Of a DNA stretch of 39,637 bases, positions 33,044 through 39,637 are shown piece after piece (position 1 is the first letter of the stretch; the number at the start of each line of letters is the position of its first letter). Source of the stretch: Microbacteriaceae bacterium (GTDB taxonomy: Bacteria > Actinomycetota > Actinomycetes > Actinomycetales > Microbacteriaceae); the NCBI GenBank assembly GCA_024642605.1, contig JAHEAT010000006.1, positions 1 to 39,637 on the forward strand, written 5' to 3'. The notes under the pieces are model-generated. The model saw nothing but the letters and a program-made list of their open reading frames with translations, was not told where the DNA came from and did not search any database. The position numbers and the translations under genes were made by a program.

Positions 33044-34342
33044 ATGAAAACTTTCAAACTACTGGCATCGATGATTTTGGCAGCCACCTTGGCATTGCTC
33101 GGTCTAACCGCCCCGGCTTATGCCTGCGCCTGCGTTGGTGGAGCACCAACCATGACACTCACCACGAGTGAAGTTGCCGGTCGAATTCAGGTTGAACTCG
33201 TTGACGAGGCGAATGCAGGTTCGAGCGATGTCGTTAAGTACTACATCACCATTTACAGCGATGCAGGCAGATCGCAAATCGTTTCAGACGCCAACTATTT
33301 TGAGGACGCTGGTGTTTTTCTCACTCAAGAGCTGAGCCCGTCCACCGAATACTGGGTCGAGGCACGCACTGCGGTTCAGAACCCAGGCAGCGGCGGTTGG
33401 TGGATGTCTAGTGAATCTGCAGTCGCAAGCGCAGTAACCGGTGCGGAGTCGACCACCGCTCCAACATTCACAGCGAGCGCATCAGACTTTGCAAGTTCTT
33501 TGCACATTTCCATCAGCGATGAAAACCCAGAATCCTGGTACCACATCGAGATTTCTGGCACCGCCGATTTTGCCGGCATGGCCTGGCAGCACACCACTAA
33601 CGTCAAGGAGTTAGACGTTGAATTGCCAGAACTTCAAACTTTCTTCGTAAGGGTTGAGAAGGTTTACTGGGATTCTGCGAAGAAGGTTTCTTACCCGATT
33701 GGTGTTTACGAGGTTGACTCAGCCGAGACATCAGCCTCAAACGCCAACGCGAGCCTAAAGAACCTCGCAATCAATGGTTTTACTTTGAACGAAACCTTCA
33801 GCCCAGATGTTTTGAGCTACACCGCCACCGTCCCGACCGAGACTGAGGCAATTTCCGTTTCTGCCTCGACCTTGAACGCGGCTGCCACCATGACGGTGAA
33901 CAGCAATGCTTTGGCGCAAGACGTGCCTTCTTCTGAAGTTGCCCTGAGCTACGAGGACAACTATGTGGTTATCGATGTAACCTCGGGAGACTCGTCGGCC
34001 TCAAAGAAATATCTGATCCTTGTAACTCGGCAGGTGCCGGTGAGCTTCTACGACAAACCAGCCGTCGAAGACAACAGCTCAGAGGCCGCGGGTGAGGTAA
34101 AGCGCACTCTAACTGGCGCAGAGTCAGACGGTCAAGACGAAACCACGACCGACACCCCTGCAGACCCAGAGCCTTCGGCAATGCCAAGCACTAGCGGCGA
34201 AGAAAGCCAGTCTGGAATGCCGGTTGAGAAGACTACCGAAACCGCTCCCGATTCGACGGGCGTTGTAGTTATTGCATCTTCGGTTGCCGTTCTCGCACTT
34301 GCCGGTTTTGGCTTAGTGCTTTACAGGCGCCGCAAGGTCTAA
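33044..34342 (+). CDS. Secreted surface protein with cadherin-like beta-sandwich domain
   Basis: A 432-residue exported protein on the strand opposite to the tad genes around it. The signal peptide ends at APAYA, leaving Cys-Ala-Cys at the mature start. Two beta-rich, fibronectin-like regions follow (about 35-135 and 140-225). Residues about 236-329 fit the cadherin-like beta-sandwich domain (NASLKNLAINGFTLNETFSP and LSYTATVP). An acidic Ser/Thr/Pro-rich stalk leads to one C-terminal helix and RRRKV, without an LPXTG sortase motif. Start chosen at ATG 33044 (an earlier ATG is at 33026) because the signal peptide begins there, with AGAGAG upstream. The function, perhaps adhesion, is inference. 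Confidence 0.8.
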   Translation: MKTFKLLASMILAATLALLGLTAPAYACACVGGAPTMTLTTSEVAGRIQVELVDEANAGSSDVVKYYITIYSDAGRSQIVSDANYFEDAGVFLTQELSPSTEYWVEARTAVQNPGSGGWWMSSESAVASAVTGAESTTAPTFTASASDFASSLHISISDENPESWYHIEISGTADFAGMAWQHTTNVKELDVELPELQTFFVRVEKVYWDSAKKVSYPIGVYEVDSAETSASNANASLKNLAINGFTLNETFSPDVLSYTATVPTETEAISVSASTLNAAATMTVNSNALAQDVPSSEVALSYEDNYVVIDVTSGDSSASKKYLILVTRQVPVSFYDKPAVEDNSSEAAGEVKRTLTGAESDGQDETTTDTPADPEPSAMPSTSGEESQSGMPVEKTTETAPDSTGVVVIASSVAVLALAGFGLVLYRRRKV

Positions 34343-34365
34343 AGCTTCCACTCCGATGACTCTTG

Positions 34366-34381
34366 AAGCGCGGTAGCGCTT
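34366..34381. terminator. Small hairpin after the surface-protein gene (weak)
   Basis: AAGCGC and GCGCTT form a perfect 6-bp stem with a GGTA loop between the convergent surface-protein and DUF4244 genes. No T-run follows, so terminator activity is uncertain. Confidence 0.3.
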
Positions 34382-34583
34382 AGGGCTGTATGTCTGGCGT
34401 AAGTGCGTCGCGAATGAGCCCGAGGAGTATTTGCCTAACCTCGTCACTTCGCATGATCACGACTAGCAAACCAGCAAAGGCTACGGCGGCCATGGTGGCG
34501 ATTGCGTATTCGGCTGTAGCCGCGCCTTGCTCATCTTTAGTGAGCTGACGACAGAAGTGAAACACTCGGATGCTTGGGCTCAA
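34380..34583 (-). CDS. Flp pilin-like protein (DUF4244)
   Basis: A 67-residue small pilin, the likely major subunit of the tad pilus. The segment QLTKDEQGAATAEYAIATMAAVAFAGLLVVI is the DUF4244 signature (processing site before the membrane helix). The TTG at 34583 is chosen because AGGA lies 5 bases upstream; a longer frame through this region is a shadow of the tadB/C gene. It lies 11 bases after the tadB/C stop. Confidence 0.82.
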   Translation of the reverse strand: MSPSIRVFHFCRQLTKDEQGAATAEYAIATMAAVAFAGLLVVIMRSDEVRQILLGLIRDALTPDIQP

Positions 34584-34594
34584 GGTTTTCCTTT

Positions 34595-35374
34595 CTAAGA
34601 AGCGACAGCCTGTGTGACTGCCGCTGAGTTGAACATGGGAATGACGACCAAAAACACTAACGCCGGTAACACGGCGATTCCGAGCGGGAGGCTGAGTTTC
34701 ACACCGGCTTCGCGCACGCGTTGACGGTTTTGATCTAGGTGCCGTTGCGTCAGTCGCTCGATTCGGCGGCGAACCGCCGGCAAGACACCTGCGCCGGTGG
34801 TTCGTGAGAATGCGATGTCTTCGACGATTAGTTCGTGAGCACTGGCAGGTAAACCCACTTGCTCGATTGCCTGGCGAACCGTGGCACCGGCAGCGAGCGC
34901 GATGCTCAGTTGCCGCAGGTAGGCAATGTCTGGGTTGGCCAGTGGCATCGCCTTCTTCAAGATCGTCGACGACCAGCGCCGAGCAAGCCAAATCAACACA
35001 GCTCCGACACCAATTGAGGCAATCGAGATTGGGGATTGAAAAGTTGCTGCAAGGTCGAACCCCAAACAAAGCGACAACCCCAGCGCCGCCACGGGCAGCC
35101 AGGTTACGAGTTTGATGGTTGCTCGAGGTGCCGCAAATTCACCTTCCAGTTCGGATTTCAGGTGTGCTTCACTTTGCCACGCTGCTGCGATTTCCCGCAA
35201 CGCGGGCAGCAAGCTAGAGCCGTATATCCTCGAAGACTTCACGCTCAGGGCAATCTCGCTCGGCATCGAGTTGTCGGCGCCGTAACCAGACCGCTCTAGC
35301 GCATGGGCGGGTGCCAGCCCTGCCTCTAACCCTGCTATCAAGGTTTCAAGTTTCTGACGCTGCTCAGCCGACAA
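34595..35374 (-). CDS. Fused TadB/TadC pilus assembly protein
   Basis: An inner-membrane platform protein of 259 residues. The first half (about 1-105) has the TadB-like helical region ending in LREIAAAWQSEAHLKSELEG and AAPRATIKLVTWLP, followed by two membrane helices. The second half (about 140-250) resembles TadC: LRQLSIALAAGATVRQAIEQ, a helical region, and a final VKLSLPLGIAVLPALVFL helix. In most actinobacteria these are two genes. TTG start at 35374 inside the tadA end, with GGAG 7 bases upstream, overlapping tadA by 11 bases. Confidence 0.72.
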   Translation of the reverse strand: MSAEQRQKLETLIAGLEAGLAPAHALERSGYGADNSMPSEIALSVKSSRIYGSSLLPALREIAAAWQSEAHLKSELEGEFAAPRATIKLVTWLPVAALGLSLCLGFDLAATFQSPISIASIGVGAVLIWLARRWSSTILKKAMPLANPDIAYLRQLSIALAAGATVRQAIEQVGLPASAHELIVEDIAFSRTTGAGVLPAVRRRIERLTQRHLDQNRQRVREAGVKLSLPLGIAVLPALVFLVVIPMFNSAAVTQAVAS

Positions 35375-36275
35375 GCCTGAACTCCAAACCTTGCCCAGCA
35401 AGCACTGGCTTGGCCACTTGGGCGATTGAAAACCCCTCGCCACGAGTAGCCAACACTGCCAGAGAGAAGGCGGAGACAACTTGCCGCGCCAAAGTTTTCG
35501 GGTCGATTCCGGCTCGCATACCGAGTGCCTCGAGCCTCGAAGCCAAGTCGGGCAAGCTATTGGCGTGAATCGTTGCGCCTGCGCCAGAATGCCCCGTATT
35601 CAGGGCCTCTAGCATTACGCCGAGTTCGTCTCCTCTAACCTCACCGACTGCAATTCGATCGGGGCTCATACGCAGCGCTTCGCGAAGTAGCCGATCGAGC
35701 GTGATCTCGCCAGCGCCGTCTTGGTTCGGTGCTCGGGTGAGCAGCGAAACCACGTTCTGACTAACCAACCCCAACTCTGGAGCATCTTCTAGGGTGACCA
35801 CTCGAAAACCGGTCATTCGGCTCAGCAGTGCTCTCAGGATGGTTGTTTTACCCGAACCAGCACCACCGGCAATAAGAACGGAAGCTCCTTTGGTCATGGC
35901 CTGCGTCAGCTCTTCGAACCAGCGATGTGAAATCGTACCGATCGCAAAAGGAGCAGGTACCTCCAACCCGGTGAGCCCTAATCTTCTGATGGAAACCTGA
36001 ATGTGCGGCGAAACCCCAAAACCCAAGACCGCGTGTATGCGAAATCCGTCGGCAACCATAGATGCCAGAGGATTCTTGTAGTTCAATGCGATGCCGCCGA
36101 GTTCAAACTCATCGACGAGTAGATCTCTAAGTTCATCAGCCGATTCGAAAGGCGCAGAACATGAAACCCAGTCGTTGCCTACACGCATGTGTGCCGTGTG
36201 GATTCCATTTAGAACCAAGTCGGTGAGGCCCGGTGTGCCAAGAAGGGTTTGCATTCGATCGAGCAGTGCGGCCAT
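35364..36275 (-). CDS. tadA: Tad pilus secretion ATPase
   Basis: Powers pilus assembly from the cytoplasmic face (type II/IV secretion ATPase). Walker [10 protein letters not shown] lies at about 138-146, the acidic Walker B-type LEDAPELG follows, then GEVRGDEL and the ATIHANS histidine box. Short at 303 residues, as in the actinobacterial TadA-like group. The frame is open to 36353, but ATG 36275 starts the conserved region (MAALLDRMQ); the ribosome-binding site is weak. The 3' end overlaps tadB/C, coupling the two. Confidence 0.88.
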   Translation of the reverse strand: MAALLDRMQTLLGTPGLTDLVLNGIHTAHMRVGNDWVSCSAPFESADELRDLLVDEFELGGIALNYKNPLASMVADGFRIHAVLGFGVSPHIQVSIRRLGLTGLEVPAPFAIGTISHRWFEELTQAMTKGASVLIAGGAGSGKTTILRALLSRMTGFRVVTLEDAPELGLVSQNVVSLLTRAPNQDGAGEITLDRLLREALRMSPDRIAVGEVRGDELGVMLEALNTGHSGAGATIHANSLPDLASRLEALGMRAGIDPKTLARQVVSAFSLAVLATRGEGFSIAQVAKPVLAGQGLEFRLVG

Positions 36276-36427
36276 GCATCCAAGGTTGCAAATCACGACG
36301 CCCAAAAATAGACAGAAGGTGAATCTGTTGATAAGTGGCCCGCGCGGGAGCAATGCAAATAAGCAAACGATTGCACGAGATTGTTAGGTTGAGAAACTCT
36401 CGGTAAAAGGAGAAACATCCGGTTAAA

Positions 36428-36497
36428 AGGGGGCGGCAGCCCTTGGGGGAAGGACTGCCGCCAGGCGGTGCCGCATTGGGGGGAACCGGCACCGCAG
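36428..36497 (-). ncRNA. 6C RNA
   Basis: On the minus strand two hairpins follow in tandem. The first has a 9-bp stem (36465-36473 with 36487-36495) and a loop containing six cytosines. The second has an 11-bp stem with one mismatch (36432-36442 with 36452-36462) and a TTCCCCCAA loop, then CCCTTTT, as in an intrinsic terminator. Two stem-loops with C-rich loops define the 6C RNA of actinobacteria. In M. tuberculosis its homologue (B11) also lies beside the tad genes. It is a trans-acting regulator whose C-rich loops pair with G-rich sites in target mRNAs (known for M. tuberculosis, e.g. panD and dnaB). Confidence 0.85.
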
Positions 36498-36514
36498 GTC
36501 AGAATAAATCTGAC
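36498..36514. repeat. Inverted repeat over the 6C RNA promoter
   Basis: GTCAGA and TCTGAC flank an ATAAA spacer, a perfect 6-bp palindrome. It overlaps the -10 region of the 6C RNA and could be an operator or a hairpin. Confidence 0.45.
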
Positions 36515-36528
36515 AAGAGAAAGTGTAA
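36501..36528 (-). promoter_or_regulatory. Promoter of the 6C RNA
   Basis: On the minus strand TTACAC (36528-36523) and TATTCT (36506-36501) are 16 bases apart and place the start just before the first hairpin stem. Confidence 0.45.
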
Positions 36529-36662
36529 CGCTCACATAACGCCAGAAAAGACAGATTTGAAAGAAATTTCCTTTTTTTTCAGGCAAATAGCAGAAACCAT
36601 TTTGTGCCACAATGAAAAAGCACGGCAATGCGGACGTGCCATGGTGCGAAAGGTCGAATAGC

Positions 36663-38636
36663 ATGTCAGCATCTGATGCCATCGAAAACCTCGCCCACGA
36701 ATCGCGAACTTTTGAGCCCAACCCAGAGTTTGCTAAAACCGCGGTGGCGACATCCGAGCTTTACGACCAAGCCTCGAACGACCGCATGGCTTTCTGGAAA
36801 GCCCAGGCAGAAAAACTCCACTGGCACAAGCCGTTTACCGAGGCGCTCGACTGGTCCAACGCTCCATTCGCCAGGTGGTTTGCCGACGGAAAACTCAACG
36901 TCGCCTACAACTGCCTAGATCGCCATGTCGAAGGCGGCATCGGCTCAAGGGTTGCCCTCTACTTTGAAGGTGAACCCGGCGATGAGCAGGTTTACAGCTA
37001 CAGCACATTGCTAGCTGCCGTAAAAAAGGCAGCCAACGCGCTAACCGCGCTAGGTGTTCGCCAGGGCGACCGCGTGGCCATATACCTACCCATGATTCCC
37101 GAAGCCGTAATCTCGATGCTCGCGGTAGCGCGCATCGGTGCCATACACTCGGTGATCTTCGGGGGCTTCAGTGCCGATTCGATCGCCTCGAGAATTCAAG
37201 ACGCACACGCCAAGCTGGTTATCACCTCCGATGGCGGCTACCGCAAGGGAAAAGCGGCGCCACTCAAGCCTGCAGTTGACGAAGCTTTGCGCGGTAACAA
37301 CTGCCCAACCGTTGAACATGTTCTAGTGGTTGAGCGCACCGGCGGCGATGTTGAGTGGTCTGAAGGCCGAGACATTTGGTGGAAAGACGCCATGCACGCA
37401 GCTAACGATGAGCATGTAGCCGAAGCCTTCGACGCCGAAAACCCGTTGTTCATCCTCTACACCTCGGGAACTACTGGCAAGCCCAAAGGTATTTTGCACA
37501 CATCCGGCGGCTACCTCACTCAGGCCACCTACACTCACCGAAACGTGTTTGACCTCAAGTCAGAAACCGACATTTACTGGTGTACCGCCGACATTGGCTG
37601 GATTACCGGTCACTCTTACGTCACCTACGGCCCACTCGCAAACGGTGCTACCCAGGTGATTTACGAAGGCACGCCCGACTCCCCTCACCCAGGTCGCTGG
37701 TGGGAAATTATTCAGAAGTACGGTGTCACTCAGCTCTATACCGCGCCAACGGCAATCAGATCATTCATGAAGCTCGGTCGAGCCATTCCAGATGCCTTCG
37801 ATCTGCGCTCATTGCGTCTGCTCGGCTCGGTTGGTGAACCAATCAACCCAGAAGCGTGGATGTGGTACCGAGAGGTTATTGGCGGTAACCGCTGCCCGAT
37901 TGTTGATACTTGGTGGCAGACCGAAACCGGTGCAATCATGATCAGCCCACTGCCGGGAGTTACGCACACCAAACCCGGTTCGGCGCAGGTTGCTCTGCCA
38001 GGCATCGAGGTTCAGGTGGTAGACGACGAAGGAAACCAGGTTGGCAACGACCATGGCGGGTACCTCACCGTCGCCGAACCTTGGCCTTCGATGCTTCGAG
38101 GCATCTGGGGCGACGACGAGCGCTTCGTAGACACGTACTGGTCTCGTTTCGATGGGAAGTATTTTGCGGGTGACGGCGCCAAGGCAGACGAAGATGGAGA
38201 CATCTGGCTCTTGGGTCGAGTTGACGATGTCATGAATGTTTCGGGGCACCGACTTTCGACCACAGAGATTGAGTCGGCCTTGGTTTCACACCGTTGGGTT
38301 GCCGAGGCTGCCGTGGTTGGGGCTAAAGACGAGATAACCGGGCAGGCAGTGGTTGCGTTCGTGATTCTGCGCCAAGACGAAATTGCCGAGGCTCCAAACG
38401 AGGCCGATCTGGCCAAGGTTTTACGAGATCACGTGGCCAAGCAGATTGGGCCAATCGCCAAACCTCGGCAGATTCTTGTGGTTTCTGAGCTGCCGAAGAC
38501 TCGTTCTGGCAAGATCATGCGTCGACTGCTGCGCGACGTTGCCGAGAATCGCCCGATTGGCGATGTAACAACGCTGGCGGATAGCGGCGTGATGAGCGCC
38601 ATCGGCAACAAAATTGCAGGCGGCGCTACCGACTAA
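36663..38636 (+). CDS. acs: Acetyl-CoA synthetase
   Basis: Forms acetyl-CoA from acetate, ATP and CoA. 657 residues, normal for Acs. The P-loop YTSGTTGKPKG is near 270, WWQTETG in the middle, the hinge LLGRVDDVMNVSGHR, and the C-terminal PKTRSGKIMRR with the lysine that is acetylated in other species. The ATG at 36663 is chosen because the protein starts here in the family and AAAGG lies upstream; the frame continues to 36612. It is convergent with the RidA gene without a gap. Confidence 0.96.
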   Translation: MSASDAIENLAHESRTFEPNPEFAKTAVATSELYDQASNDRMAFWKAQAEKLHWHKPFTEALDWSNAPFARWFADGKLNVAYNCLDRHVEGGIGSRVALYFEGEPGDEQVYSYSTLLAAVKKAANALTALGVRQGDRVAIYLPMIPEAVISMLAVARIGAIHSVIFGGFSADSIASRIQDAHAKLVITSDGGYRKGKAAPLKPAVDEALRGNNCPTVEHVLVVERTGGDVEWSEGRDIWWKDAMHAANDEHVAEAFDAENPLFILYTSGTTGKPKGILHTSGGYLTQATYTHRNVFDLKSETDIYWCTADIGWITGHSYVTYGPLANGATQVIYEGTPDSPHPGRWWEIIQKYGVTQLYTAPTAIRSFMKLGRAIPDAFDLRSLRLLGSVGEPINPEAWMWYREVIGGNRCPIVDTWWQTETGAIMISPLPGVTHTKPGSAQVALPGIEVQVVDDEGNQVGNDHGGYLTVAEPWPSMLRGIWGDDERFVDTYWSRFDGKYFAGDGAKADEDGDIWLLGRVDDVMNVSGHRLSTTEIESALVSHRWVAEAAVVGAKDEITGQAVVAFVILRQDEIAEAPNEADLAKVLRDHVAKQIGPIAKPRQILVVSELPKTRSGKIMRRLLRDVAENRPIGDVTTLADSGVMSAIGNKIAGGATD

Positions 38637-39098
38637 CTAGTCGAACTCGACAATCAGTTCAAGTTCAACAGGTGAGTCGAGCGGTAGCACAGGCACACCA
38701 ACAGCCGAACGAGCGTGGGCACCGGCATCGCCGAAAACTTCACCCAAAAACTCCGATGCACCGTTGACCACGCCGGGTTGCCCGGTGAACTCGGGGGTTG
38801 AAGCCACGAATGCAACAACCTTCACGATTCGAGTGATGCGGTCGAGGTCGCCGATAACCGATTTGACTGCCGCGAGCGCATTGAGAGCACATTGGCGCGC
38901 GTACGCTTTGGCGTCCTCGGCGTTTACCGAAGCCCCGAGCTTGCCGGTTTCGGGCAGCGAACCCGAAACAAAAGGCAGTTGGCCCGACGTGAAAACTAGG
39001 TTTCCGCTAATCACAGCGGGCACATAGGCAGCAACCGGCTTGGCCAGTTCGGGCAGAGGGCTACCGAGTTCGATGAGGCGCGATTCGACGCGTGACAC
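38637..39098 (-). CDS. RidA/YjgF-family protein
   Basis: RidA proteins hydrolyse reactive enamine/imine intermediates, but this subgroup is often uncharacterised. 153 residues. The pattern VFTSGQLPF, NALAAVKSVIGDLDRITRIVK and the closing VPVLPLDSPVELELIVEF fit the actinobacterial RidA-like group found with DUF4177. It starts with GTG that overlaps the TAG of the DUF4177 gene (TAGTG), so the two are coupled. The longer frame to 39242 is a shadow of that gene. Confidence 0.87.
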   Translation of the reverse strand: MSRVESRLIELGSPLPELAKPVAAYVPAVISGNLVFTSGQLPFVSGSLPETGKLGASVNAEDAKAYARQCALNALAAVKSVIGDLDRITRIVKVVAFVASTPEFTGQPGVVNGASEFLGEVFGDAGAHARSAVGVPVLPLDSPVELELIVEFD

Positions 39099-39250
39099 TA
39101 GGCGACCTGTCTCTTCATGAAGGCAACGAGACCGCCGTTTGGTACCGACTCGACTGACACCAACTCCCAGCCGTCGACGCCCCAGGCGTTCAAAATGGCA
39201 GCTTCTTTGTGCAAAAGAATTGGAACCGTGGCGTACTCCCACTTGGTCAT
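39098..39250 (-). CDS. DUF4177 small protein
   Basis: A 50-residue protein matching the DUF4177 pattern: WEYATVPI, LNAWGVDGWELVSV and a final VAFMKR strand. The ATG at 39250 has GAGAGGA 8 bases upstream; the longer frame to 39463 runs through the PBP gene and is not used. It is paired with RidA, as in other actinobacteria. The function is unknown. Confidence 0.8.
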   Translation of the reverse strand: MTKWEYATVPILLHKEAAILNAWGVDGWELVSVESVPNGGLVAFMKRQVA

Positions 39251-39277
39251 TTTCGGTTTCCTCTCAAAGTAGTCGGG

Positions 39278-39283
39278 TAACCT
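39278..39283 (+). promoter_or_regulatory. -10 box of the PBP gene (leaderless)
   Basis: TAACCT ends 7 bases before the ATG at 39291, with no ribosome-binding site between. This is the same layout as at four other genes in the window. Confidence 0.45.
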
Positions 39284-39290
39284 AGAGTCT

Positions 39291-39637
39291 ATGTCTAGAC
39301 GTGAAGGGCAACAGTCCGGCTTCGCAGGAATCCTGAAGTTTTCGGGTCTTTCGGCTATTGCCGGTGTTTTGTTCATGGCGCTTCTCGCACCAGCCCTAAT
39401 AATCGGTAGCTTTGCCGTCACCACCGGTATCTCGGTTTTCGAGAACCTCCCCGACTGGATCAAGCCGGTAAACGCATCTCAGGCCTCTACCCTCTACGCC
39501 ACCAACGATGCGGGCAAGCCCGTTAAGGTGGCAACTTTTTATCACGAGAACCGCGTTTCGGTTGATTACACAGACATCTCTTCAAACTTCGTCAACGCCG
39601 TGGTCTCAACCGAAGACCCGCGTTTCTGGAGCCACGC
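39291..39637 (+). CDS. Class A penicillin-binding protein, 3' end cut by window
   Basis: The first 115 codons of a peptidoglycan synthase. One membrane helix lies at about residues 18-45, and the sequence reaches AVVSTEDPRFWSH, the start of the GT51 transglycosylase domain (its catalytic Glu is in TEDPRF). The transpeptidase domain would lie beyond the window. The position next to DUF4177 and RidA matches the ponA2-type PBP neighbourhood in mycobacteria. No ribosome-binding site; a TAACCT box suggests a leaderless transcript. Confidence 0.88.
   Translation, partial: MSRREGQQSGFAGILKFSGLSAIAGVLFMALLAPALIIGSFAVTTGISVFENLPDWIKPVNASQASTLYATNDAGKPVKVATFYHENRVSVDYTDISSNFVNAVVSTEDPRFWSH

Larger units (their letters stand above)
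36276..36662. other. Intergenic region between tadA and acs
   Basis: A 387-base divergent gap. It holds the 6C RNA, its promoter and an inverted repeat (described separately), plus the unassigned promoters of tadA and acs. A TTTTTTTT run at 36572-36579 has no partner stem. No further gene was seen. Confidence 0.6.

Noticed and set aside
34380..35069. Long minus-strand frame covering DUF4244 and more
   Set aside because: The upstream part is a shadow of the tadB/C gene in another frame; the TTG at 34583 has a ribosome-binding site.
1..39637. Insertion sequences, phage genes, CRISPR arrays, attachment sites
   Set aside because: No transposase, integrase or direct-repeat array was seen; the tRNA-Thr 3' end has no visible duplicate nearby.

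Overview
The window looks like a compact chromosomal segment of a small-genome actinobacterium, most likely Microbacteriaceae (possibly the freshwater Luna/Rhodoluna-type lineage; this is inference). Reasons: moderately high G+C by eye, very tight gene packing with many 1-16 base overlaps, frequent TTG and GTG starts, actinobacterial-type leaderless promoters, a 6C small RNA, and the gene order topA - tad pilus genes - 6C RNA - acs - RidA/DUF4177 - class A PBP, which resembles the Rv3644-Rv3682 region of Mycobacterium tuberculosis. No insertion sequence, phage gene, CRISPR array or rRNA was seen.

Layout. 1-4.4 kb: the 3' part of an EamA transporter, glycerol kinase, two very small genes, tRNA-Lys, an FKBP isomerase, a YCII-related protein and a carboxylesterase. 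4.4-7.4 kb (minus): a DUF998 membrane protein, a P1B metal ATPase and a lipoprotein. 7.6-14.5 kb: sugar metabolism and polysaccharide genes, comprising a large pyruvyl-transferase/GT8 fusion with galU, a TerC membrane protein, and galT-galK. 14.5-19.7 kb: aldehyde dehydrogenase, nicotinamidase, D,D-carboxypeptidase, a CopC-like protein, a C26 peptidase and a tiny membrane protein.

19.86-25.25 kb is the most interesting part: five tightly spaced plus-strand genes encoding an OleA-like thiolase, a GT2 glycosyltransferase, a cytochrome P450, an OleC-like AMP-forming ligase and an OleD-like NAD(P) dehydrogenase. The order A-C-D matches bacterial olefin/beta-lactone pathways, but the place where oleB often sits is taken by the glycosyltransferase and P450. 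I infer a lipid pathway that condenses two acyl chains head to head, reduces and activates the product, then decorates it. It ends against a tRNA-Thr gene; on the other side of that tRNA lies an MpaB-type (DUF2236) oxygenase gene.

25.4-32.3 kb (minus) is a housekeeping operon, topA - tmk - holB - secreted hydrolase - DUF2236. 32.3-36.3 kb is a compact tad pilus locus (tadA, a fused tadB/tadC, Flp-like DUF4244, TadE, TadE-like), interrupted by an opposite-strand surface-protein gene. 36.4-39.6 kb carries the 6C RNA, acetyl-CoA synthetase, RidA, DUF4177 and the start of a penicillin-binding protein.

All functional calls come from reading the sequence and recalling families; no database search was run.
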